DNA from: an uncultured Rhodoferax sp.
Lineage (GTDB): Bacteria; Pseudomonadota; Gammaproteobacteria; Burkholderiales; Burkholderiaceae_C
Assembly: GCA_936943465.1 (NCBI GenBank)
Contig: CAKZJN010000435.1
Span: 1-5,079 of the forward strand
Length of the DNA: 5,079 bases
Direction: 5' to 3'
The position numbers and the translations under genes were made by a program. Positions 1 through 5,079 of this stretch are shown piece after piece; position 1 is the first letter of the stretch, and each line of letters begins with the position of its first letter. The notes below the pieces were generated by a model that ran no database searches, had not been told where the DNA came from, and worked only from the letters and a program-made list of their open reading frames with translations.

Positions 1-24
1 TGTGTGGCTTTTGTATTTTTAGCC

Positions 25-876
25 ATGAATATTCACGTTCTTTCCTTGCTGTTTGTCACCGTGGTCTGGGGCGCCACGTTCCCGGTGCTCAAGATCGCGA
101 CCGCGCAACTCAGTGGCATCGAGACATCGGCCCTGCGCTTTGCACTGGCCGCCGTGTGCATGCTGCCCTGGGCGCTGCGGGCTCCGCGCCAGGCCTGGAA
201 AGACGGTGCCGTGCTGGGTGCCCTGGTGCTGTTTTCGTATGTGGCGCAGGCCTATGGGCTGCAGTTTATTTCCAGCAACCGCAGCGCTTTTCTCACCAGC
301 CTGAATGTGCTGATGGTGCCGTTGTTGGGCATGGCATTTGGCAATGCCTTGCAGGGGCGGGTGGTGCTGGCTGCGGTGCTGGCCTGTTTTGGCATCGGTC
401 TGATGTCGTGGGACGGAGGCGCGGATTGGGTGGCCGATGCATCCACCGTGCTGGGCGCAGCCGGTTATGCGCTGTACGTCATCCTGCTGTCGGCGCGGGC
501 CGGTCGCCATGAGGCACGCACGCTGGCCGCCACCCAGATTATCTGGATGGCAGTTTTGGGATGCCTGTGGATGCTGCTGGATGCACAGGGCACCGACAAG
601 CTGAGCACGCTTGCCAGTCGAGTCAGTGCAGAAATTTTCTGGGGCCTGGCTTACTTGGGGCTGGTGGCCACCGCCGGCATGCTGTTTTTGCAGGCGCTGG
701 CGCAGCGCCATGTGTCGGCCGACAAGGCGGCCCTGATTTACGCCATGGAGCCGGTGTTTGCCGCGCTGTTTGCGTGGGTCTGGCTGCATGAAGGCTTAAG
801 CCTGCGCGCGGCCATAGGTGCTGCCGTGGTGGTGTTTGCCGTGGTGTTCAGCGAATGGAAACCCAAGTCCGCCTGA
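25..876 (+). CDS. EamA/DMT-superfamily membrane transporter
   Basis: Predicted inner-membrane permease of the drug/metabolite transporter superfamily, 283 residues, the usual size for a ten-helix protein made of two EamA repeats. The first repeat spans about residues 5-130 and opens with the typical W15-G16-x-x-F19 motif in the first helix. The second spans about residues 141-277 and contains the characteristic E242-P243 pair in helix 9, followed by a short loop with H255-E256-G257 before the last hydrophobic helix. The protein is almost entirely hydrophobic, with short basic loops. I chose ATG at 25 because the first membrane helix begins straight after it. An in-frame GTG at 4 would add seven residues, and the frame stays open to the window edge, so a longer start cannot be excluded. 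No good Shine-Dalgarno is visible before 25. Family members export amino acids, metabolites or drugs; the substrate cannot be read from the sequence. The gene converges on the reductase gene with an 18 bp gap. Confidence 0.9.
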   Translation: MNIHVLSLLFVTVVWGATFPVLKIATAQLSGIETSALRFALAAVCMLPWALRAPRQAWKDGAVLGALVLFSYVAQAYGLQFISSNRSAFLTSLNVLMVPLLGMAFGNALQGRVVLAAVLACFGIGLMSWDGGADWVADASTVLGAAGYALYVILLSARAGRHEARTLAATQIIWMAVLGCLWMLLDAQGTDKLSTLASRVSAEIFWGLAYLGLVATAGMLFLQALAQRHVSADKAALIYAMEPVFAALFAWVWLHEGLSLRAAIGAAVVVFAVVFSEWKPKSA

Positions 877-900
877 CCTACGGCTGCCTGTGCCTCAGGC
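871..900. terminator. Possible hairpin between the convergent genes 1 and 2
   Basis: The 18 bp gap and both stop codons contain an inverted repeat. GCCTG at 886-890 can pair with CAGGC at 896-900 across a 5-nt loop. Alternatively GCCTGA at 871-876, which includes the transporter stop, can pair with TCAGGC at 895-900, which includes the reductase stop. No T-tract follows on either strand, so it is not a canonical intrinsic terminator. It may only reflect two genes ending in an Ala-stop GCCTGA/GCCTGA-like context. Low confidence as a functional element. Confidence 0.2.
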
Positions 901-1950
901 GCTGTGGGCCTTGTCCGCTTCGGACGTAAACGCATCGGCAAAAAACTGCTCTTCGGGCAGGCCGGCCTGCGCGCAAAAGTCTTTCTTGGCCGAGTCCACC
1001 ACGATCGGTGCGCCACAGGCATAGACCTGGTGGCCCGACAGATCGGCAAAGTCCTGCAGTACAGCGCGGTGCACAAAGCCGGTGCGGCCACTCCAGCCGT
1101 CTTCCGGCAGGGCGTCGGATACCACCGGCACATAGCTCAGCCACGGGTTGGCCTCGGCAAACGCCATCACCCAGTCGTTCAGGTACAGGTCTGCGGGCCG
1201 GCGGCCGCCCCAATACAGGGTCGCCTTGCGCGTGATGCCCTTGTGTTGCAGGTATTCGAGCAAGGCCTTGATGGGGGCCAGCCCGGTGCCGGACGCCAGC
1301 AAGATGATGGGTGCCTCGGAGTCCTCACGCAGGAAGAAGGAACCAAACGGTCCTTCTATGCGCAGGATGTCTTTTTCCTTCATGGAGCCAAACACCAGAT
1401 CGGTGAACTTGCCCCCCGGCATGTGCCGGATATGCAATTCCAGCGGGCTGCCTTCGACGGGCGCACTGGCCATGGAATAGCTGCGGCGGGCACCGTCGCG
1501 CAACATGAATTCGATGTACTGCCCGGCCCGGTACAAAAACGTGTCATTGGCCGGGAGTTGCAGTTTCATGACCACGACATCAGCCGACTTTTTCTCCAGG
1601 CTGCTGACGCGCGTAGGCATTTTCTTGATGGGCAAGGCGCCGGCCTCGGTCACCTGGCGTGACTCCAGCACCAGATCGGTTTGCGGCATGGCGCAGCAGG
1701 TCAGGATAAAACCGGCAGCGGCTTCGTCGGCGGTCAGGGCTTTTTCCTGGTGGGCGCGGTGTTCCACCTGGCCCGAGACCATCTTGCATTTGCAACTGCC
1801 GCAGGCACCATCTTTGCAGCCGTAGGGCAGGCCAATGCCCTGGCTGATGCCGGCTGCCAGCACTGTGTCGCCAGCGGGCACGGTAAAGCTGCGACCGCTG
1901 GGCTGAACGGTGACTGCGAAGGGGGATGTGGAGGCACCGAGAGTGGTCAT
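895..1950 (-). CDS. [2Fe-2S] ferredoxin-FAD/NAD(P) reductase (AscD-like, CDP-6-deoxy-delta-3,4-glucoseen reductase type)
   Basis: Soluble electron-transfer flavoprotein of 351 residues that should move electrons from NAD(P)H through FAD to a [2Fe-2S] cluster. Residues about 10-95 are a plant-type ferredoxin domain with the cluster motif C45-x4-C50-x2-C53 and the fourth ligand at C85; C55 and C86 are extra cysteines. Residues about 105-205 form the FAD-binding barrel, with R156-S-Y-S-M-A-S162 as the flavin motif. Residues about 213-340 form the NAD(P) domain, with the G221-T-G-L-A-P nucleotide loop, Y247-W-G-G-R and C312-G-A-P near the end. The order ferredoxin, FAD, NAD is that of AscD/RfbI-type and phenol-hydroxylase-type reductases. 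ATG at 1950 starts just before the ferredoxin fold; the frame is open further upstream, but that stretch does not resemble the family. An AGGA sits about 12 nt before the ATG. No oxygenase, hydroxylase or deoxysugar dehydrase partner is present here, so the electron acceptor is unknown. Confidence 0.9.
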   Translation of the reverse strand: MTTLGASTSPFAVTVQPSGRSFTVPAGDTVLAAGISQGIGLPYGCKDGACGSCKCKMVSGQVEHRAHQEKALTADEAAAGFILTCCAMPQTDLVLESRQVTEAGALPIKKMPTRVSSLEKKSADVVVMKLQLPANDTFLYRAGQYIEFMLRDGARRSYSMASAPVEGSPLELHIRHMPGGKFTDLVFGSMKEKDILRIEGPFGSFFLREDSEAPIILLASGTGLAPIKALLEYLQHKGITRKATLYWGGRRPADLYLNDWVMAFAEANPWLSYVPVVSDALPEDGWSGRTGFVHRAVLQDFADLSGHQVYACGAPIVVDSAKKDFCAQAGLPEEQFFADAFTSEADKAHSA

Positions 1951-1977
1951 CTTTTTGGGTATCCTGTGCGCTGTTTC

Positions 1978-2006
1978 ATTTTTGCAGCCCCGAATTGTGC
2001 CTTCAA
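1978..2006 (-). promoter_or_regulatory. Weak candidate sigma-70 promoter for the reductase gene
   Basis: On the minus strand, TTGAAG (2006-2001) lies 17 bp before AAAAAT (1983-1978); each hexamer matches the sigma-70 consensus at four of six positions. Transcription would begin near 1970, giving an untranslated leader of about 20 nt before the ATG at 1950. The element would overlap the first codons of the divergent SDR gene. The spacing is ideal but the hexamers are weak, so this is a guess from position and partial match. Confidence 0.25.
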
Positions 2007-2908
2007 ACCAAAGCCCTCTTGGTGCGTTGCCCGCGCGCTTTCGCCGACAACGCGTCCTGATTGTGGGGTGTGGCGACATCGGCTTGCGCGCCGCCCGGCA
2101 ACTCACCGCGAACACCCGCGTCATGGCCCTGACTTCGTCGCCGGAGCGCACCGGCGCTTTGCGCTCAATGGGTTTGGTACCGCTGCAGGGCAACCTGGAT
2201 CGCGCCGCCACGCTGTCCCGTCTGGCCGGTCTGGCCCAGCGGGTGATTTATCTGGCACCGCCGCCGTCCGAGGGCTGGGGTGACCCGCGCAGCAGTGCCT
2301 TGTTGCGGGTGTTGCGCCGGCGCAGTAACCCAACCCAACTGGTCTATGGCTCCACCAGCGGCGTTTACGGTGACTGTGACGGGGACTGGATTGACGAAAC
2401 CCGCACGGTGGCCCCGGCCACGGCGCGGGCCGTGCGCCGTGTCCAGGCCGAAGCGCAGGTGCGTTTTTGGGGGCGCTCCAGCGGAGGCAGGGCGCAGATT
2501 TTGCGCATCCCCGGCATTTACGCGCCCGACCGCGACGGCGGTACGCCGCGTGAGCGCCTGCAAAAGGGCACGCCGGTGCTGCGCCCGGAGGACGATGTGT
2601 TCACCAACCATATTCACTCCGACGATCTGGCGCGCGCCTGCGTGGCTGCGCTCTGGAAGGGCCGGCCGCAGCGGGTGTACCACGTGAGTGATGACACCGA
2701 ATTGAAGATGGGTGACTACTTCGACCTGGCTGCCGACCTGTACCAGTTGCCGCGTCCGCCCCGTGTGGGGCGCGACGGCGCGCGCAGCCAGCTATCCGCC
2801 ATGGTGCTGAGCTTTATGAGCGAATCGCGCCGGCTGGACAACCGGCGTATGAAGACCGAACTGGGCTTGCGCCTGCGTTACCCGACCGTGCGCGAAGGCC
2901 TGGCCTGA
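1997..2908 (+). CDS. Atypical SDR, NAD(P)-dependent epimerase/dehydratase-like protein (YeeZ type)
   Basis: Predicted soluble Rossmann-fold protein, 303 residues from the GTG at 1997. The N-terminal strand and dinucleotide loop are clear: V20-L-I-V-G24-C-G26-D-I-G29. The strand containing Y117-G-S-T-S-G-V-Y-G125 matches the Ser/Thr-rich active-site strand of nucleotide-sugar epimerases. L169-R-I-P-G-I-Y175 and N204-H-I-H-S-D-D-L211 are the conserved downstream motifs of extended SDRs. The catalytic YxxxK is missing: the helix where it should lie reads A145-V-R-R-V-Q-A-E152, as in the atypical SDR group that includes E. coli YeeZ. The start is uncertain. The frame is open back to a GTG at 1910, but that would overlap the divergent reductase gene by 41 bp; the GTG at 1997 leaves a short tail before the Rossmann strand but lacks a clear Shine-Dalgarno, and a TTG at 2027 is also possible. 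Substrate and reaction are unknown. Its 3' end overlaps the PAP2 gene by 31 bp. Confidence 0.85.
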   Translation: MPSNQSPLGALPARFRRQRVLIVGCGDIGLRAARQLTANTRVMALTSSPERTGALRSMGLVPLQGNLDRAATLSRLAGLAQRVIYLAPPPSEGWGDPRSSALLRVLRRRSNPTQLVYGSTSGVYGDCDGDWIDETRTVAPATARAVRRVQAEAQVRFWGRSSGGRAQILRIPGIYAPDRDGGTPRERLQKGTPVLRPEDDVFTNHIHSDDLARACVAALWKGRPQRVYHVSDDTELKMGDYFDLAADLYQLPRPPRVGRDGARSQLSAMVLSFMSESRRLDNRRMKTELGLRLRYPTVREGLA

Positions 2909-3600
2909 AGCAACAACAGGCCCTTCCACACCAGCCAACTGGTGCCCAGGGTAATGGGAAACGCCCACAGCACATCGCTAAACCAGTGCGCCACGTCGGC
3001 CATGCGCGCAAACCCAATGAGCAGGCCCGAAGCCACACCCACCGCCGCCCAGGTGCGCTGGCGTCTGCGGTGCACCAGGCCGATGGAAATCAGAAACACA
3101 CCGCAGGACACATGGCCGCTGACAAACGAGCAGTTGTTGTTGCACTGGTCGGTCATCACGGTGGCGCGGGTGAATTGCTGGGTACCCCCCAATTCCTGCA
3201 CCTGGTAGGGCCGCGCCCGCTGCCAGTTTTCCTTGAAACCCCAGTTCACCACCGCGCCGGGCCCCAGAACGCCGGCCACAAATACAAAAGCCAGCGGCAG
3301 GCCCCAGGCCTGCCAGCGCGGGCGCAGCCGTGTGGCCAGCCAGCCCAAAAAAGCCAGCAATAGAAAGAAACGGAAGACGGTGGGCACATAGTCGTTGATC
3401 CACTTCACCCACCACCAACGCACGGCGGGGATCGGCGCATCGGGCCCGGCAAATAGCACTGCCAGCCGCAAGTCCAGGGCGCTCCACAGGGTGGGAATCA
3501 GCGCCAGCGCGATGGCCGCAGCAACCATTCCAACGAAAAGCCGGGGCGTTGCAGAGGGAGAGTTTGCGGTCGGGGGCGTGGCAGTCATCGCGAAATTCAT
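2878..3600 (-). CDS. PAP2-superfamily integral membrane phosphatase
   Basis: Predicted inner-membrane acid phosphatase of the PAP2 (phosphatidic acid phosphatase type 2) superfamily, 240 residues with about five to six hydrophobic helices. All three signature motifs of the family are present: K123-x6-R130-P131, then S161-G162-H163 (with V160 in place of the usual Pro), then R199-x5-H205-x3-D209. H163 and H205 would be the catalytic histidines facing the periplasmic side. The family removes phosphate from lipid phosphates such as phosphatidic acid, phosphatidylglycerol phosphate, undecaprenyl pyrophosphate or lipid A; the motifs do not tell which. C153, C157 and C166 flank motif 2. I chose ATG at 3600; ATG at 3588 is an alternative and neither has a good Shine-Dalgarno. 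An ATG at 3651 would add an Arg/Gly-rich stretch unlike the family and would run into the SulP start. The stop lies 31 bp inside the 3' end of the convergent SDR gene. Confidence 0.88.
   Translation of the reverse strand: MNFAMTATPPTANSPSATPRLFVGMVAAAIALALIPTLWSALDLRLAVLFAGPDAPIPAVRWWWVKWINDYVPTVFRFFLLLAFLGWLATRLRPRWQAWGLPLAFVFVAGVLGPGAVVNWGFKENWQRARPYQVQELGGTQQFTRATVMTDQCNNNCSFVSGHVSCGVFLISIGLVHRRRQRTWAAVGVASGLLIGFARMADVAHWFSDVLWAFPITLGTSWLVWKGLLLLQARPSRTVG
2902..2922. terminator. Possible hairpin at the SDR/PAP2 convergent overlap
   Basis: GGCCTG (2902-2907) and CAGGCC (2917-2922) form a perfect 6-bp G/C-rich stem with a 9-nt A-rich loop. The SDR stop codon (2906-2908) straddles the 5' arm and loop, and the 3' arm lies within PAP2 coding sequence. 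A competing pairing uses GAAGG-CCTG at 2894-2902 with CAGG-CCCTTC at 2917-2926 and one bulged base. No T-run follows on either strand, so a classical intrinsic terminator is not supported. Confidence 0.25.
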
Positions 3601-3605
3601 TCTGT

Positions 3606-3617
3606 GAGGGGGGTATG
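3606..3617 (+). promoter_or_regulatory. Shine-Dalgarno-like site and ATG in a different frame from the SulP gene
   Basis: GAGGGGGGT at 3606-3614 directly precedes ATG at 3615-3617, placing GAGG five nt before the ATG. This is the best ribosome-binding site near the SulP 5' end. The ATG opens a 40-codon frame that ends at TGA 3735-3737 and is not the transporter frame. The transporter frame, entered at about 3653, would join this ATG if one more base were present between 3615 and 3652. The element is visible; its role is inferred. Confidence 0.45.
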
Positions 3618-3652
3618 CTAACCTCCCGCGAAACCAACCTCCCCGCCCCACC

Positions 3653-5079
3653 TTGCTACCTTTCTGGCTTGCCCATTACCGGCGTGACGACCTGTCCAGC
3701 GATGCGTTGGCGGGTGTCATTGTGGCCATTCTGGTGATCCCCCAAAGCCTGGCCTATGCCTTGCTGGCCGGACTGCCGGCGCAGGCGGGGCTGGTTGCCA
3801 GCATTCTTCCGGTAGCGGTGTATGCATGGTTTGGCAGCAGCATGCTGCAAGCCGTAGGGCCGGTGGCCATTACCGCGATCATGACTTTTTCGGTGTTGAG
3901 CCCGCTGGCCGAGCCCGGCAGTGCGCAGTACATCGCCCTGGCAGGCGGGTTGGCGCTGTGCTCGGGCCTGCTCACCTTGGCGTTCGGGCTGCTGCGTCTG
4001 GGATTTTTGTCGCAGCTTTTGAGCCGCCCGGTGGTGAGCGGCTTTATCTCGGGCTCGGCGGTGCTCATCATCATCAGCCAGCTGAAATTTCTGTTGGGCG
4101 TGCCGGCCCAAGGCAGCAACAGTTGGCAAACCCTGCTGTCGGTGCTGGCCCATGTGGGCCAGACCAACCAAGTCACCGCGGCAATGGCGGCCGGGGCTCT
4201 GGTATGGCTGCTGGCTTCGCGCTACGCGCTCACGGATCTGGCCGTGCGCGCGGGAATGCGCAAGAAGACCGCCGAAGTCTGGGTGCGGGTCATGCCGCTG
4301 GTGGTGCTGGGTGTAGCGAGTCTGGTGTTACTGGCGGGTGACCTGGACACGCGCTACCAGGTCGCGGTGGTGGGTGCCGTGCCCGAGGGAATTGGCGGCG
4401 TAAACCTTTTTGTGCCCGATCTGGAAGCCCTGCGGCAACTGGCCACGCCAGCGTTGGTGATTGCCTTTATTGGCACCGTCCAGAACATCACCATGGGGCA
4501 GGCGTTGGCGGCCAGGCGGCGGCAGCGCCTGGATGCCAACCGCGAACTGGTGGGCTTGGGGGCTGCCAACGTGGTGTCGGCGTTTTCCAGCGGCATGCCG
4601 GTGGGCGGGGGCTTATCGCGCTCGGCCATCAATGTGGCAGCCGGTGCCCGAACGCCAATGGCCAGCATGGCGGCGGCCGCCACCATGTTGTGTGTCGTGT
4701 TGGCCGGCACGCACTGGGTGGCCCGCCTGCCTTTGGCGGTGTTGGCCGCCAGCATTGTGGTCGCAGCCATCAGCATGATTGACGTGAAGGCGCTGCGCCA
4801 AGCCTGGGCCTATGACCGCGCCGACGCCTATGCGCTGCTGGGCACGGCTGCCGGCGTCTTGTTGTTGGGTTTGGAGCGGGGCATTGCGGCCGGCATTTTG
4901 CTGTCGCTGGTGACTTTGCTGGTGCGGGCCAGCACGCCGCATATCGCCGTGATCGGGCGCATTGCCGGGACCGAGCACTTCCGCAACGTGGAGCGGCATG
5001 GGGTGGAGACCATCCCCGGCGTGCTGCTGCTGCGCATTGATGAAAGCCTGTTTTTCGGCAACCTCAACGCGGTTGAAGC
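3653..5079 (+). CDS. SulP/SLC26-family anion transporter, 3' end cut by the window
   Basis: Predicted inner-membrane anion permease of the SulP family (sulfate, bicarbonate or other anions by proton or sodium symport), 475 residues visible and open at the window end. The first-helix signature is clear: P30-Q-S-L-A-Y35, then A39-G-L-P-A-Q44 and G69-P70-V71-A72. Further on are S124-R-P-V-V-S-G-F131, the cytoplasmic-side segment R288-R-R-Q-R-L-D294, and G314-M-P-V-G-G-G-L-S-R-S324. After the last membrane helices, about residue 456 onward begins a STAS domain strand (L-L-L-R-I-D-E-S-L-F-F-G-N, ending near 470), and the rest lies beyond the window. Q277 stands where the family commonly has Glu. 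The frame opens after a TGA at 3605-3607, and the only plausible in-frame start is TTG at 3653, which gives a family-like first few residues but has no Shine-Dalgarno. A single-base indel upstream is an alternative (see findings). Divergent from the PAP2 gene; substrate not determinable. Confidence 0.88.
   Translation, partial: MLPFWLAHYRRDDLSSDALAGVIVAILVIPQSLAYALLAGLPAQAGLVASILPVAVYAWFGSSMLQAVGPVAITAIMTFSVLSPLAEPGSAQYIALAGGLALCSGLLTLAFGLLRLGFLSQLLSRPVVSGFISGSAVLIIISQLKFLLGVPAQGSNSWQTLLSVLAHVGQTNQVTAAMAAGALVWLLASRYALTDLAVRAGMRKKTAEVWVRVMPLVVLGVASLVLLAGDLDTRYQVAVVGAVPEGIGGVNLFVPDLEALRQLATPALVIAFIGTVQNITMGQALAARRRQRLDANRELVGLGAANVVSAFSSGMPVGGGLSRSAINVAAGARTPMASMAAAATMLCVVLAGTHWVARLPLAVLAASIVVAAISMIDVKALRQAWAYDRADAYALLGTAAGVLLLGLERGIAAGILLSLVTLLVRASTPHIAVIGRIAGTEHFRNVERHGVETIPGVLLLRIDESLFFGNLNAVE

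Noticed and set aside
19..789. Long open frame antisense to the DMT transporter (256 codons)
   Set aside because: It is rich in Gln, His, Arg and Pro with no recognisable motifs, as expected for a shadow of a GC-rich gene; the plus-strand transporter motifs explain the region.
904..1662. Long open frame antisense to the reductase gene (252 codons)
   Set aside because: Its composition is Gly/Gln/His/Arg-rich without a fold signature, and the minus-strand frame carries the cluster, FAD and NAD motifs.
2978..3637. Second minus-strand open frame overlapping the PAP2 gene (219 codons)
   Set aside because: It is a frame-shifted reading of the same strand with scattered low-similarity sequence; the PAP2 motifs are all in the other frame.
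3615..3737. Separate 40-codon protein starting at the ATG with a Shine-Dalgarno
   Set aside because: It overlaps the SulP coding region and its later part has no features of its own; a misplaced or frameshifted SulP start is a simpler reading, though a leader peptide is not excluded.
3826..4341. Open frames on both strands within the SulP gene
   Set aside because: They are shadows: the SulP frame runs without a stop from 3608 to the window end and holds all the family motifs.
1..5079. Mobile element, CRISPR array or structured RNA gene
   Set aside because: No direct-repeat arrays, transposase or integrase motifs, terminal inverted repeats or tRNA/rRNA-like sequence were seen on reading both strands.

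Overview
The window is GC-rich chromosomal DNA from a proteobacterium. GC-rich third positions, closely packed genes and the overall look of the five proteins suggest a betaproteobacterium of the Burkholderiales, perhaps Comamonadaceae (Rhodoferax/Polaromonas-like). That placement is inferred from sequence style, not from a search. I see no tRNA, rRNA, CRISPR array, insertion sequence, integrase or long repeat.

Five protein genes fill almost all of the window, and every gene lies on the opposite strand to its neighbour. (1) 25-876, plus: an EamA/DMT-family membrane transporter. (2) 895-1950, minus: a flavoprotein reductase with an N-terminal plant-type [2Fe-2S] domain and a C-terminal FAD/NAD(P) module, of the type often annotated CDP-6-deoxy-delta-3,4-glucoseen reductase. 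(3) 1997-2908, plus: an atypical short-chain dehydrogenase/epimerase-like protein of the YeeZ type. (4) 2878-3600, minus: a PAP2-superfamily membrane phosphatase. (5) 3653 to the window end, plus: a SulP/SLC26 anion transporter, cut just inside its C-terminal STAS domain.

The alternating strands create two convergent junctions: genes 1/2 are 18 bp apart, and genes 3/4 overlap by 31 bp. They also create two divergent junctions: about 46 bp between genes 2/3 and about 52 bp between genes 4/5. No two genes can therefore share a simple operon inside the window, and nothing indicates a single pathway linking all five. Three of the five proteins are integral membrane proteins and two are soluble nucleotide-cofactor proteins.

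I find no convincing new multi-gene system. The points most worth a second look are the 5' end of the SulP gene, where a well-placed Shine-Dalgarno and ATG lie in a different frame from the transporter; a Gln in SulP where the family usually has a Glu in the substrate/proton-coupling region; and the extra cysteines around the PAP2 active-site motif.
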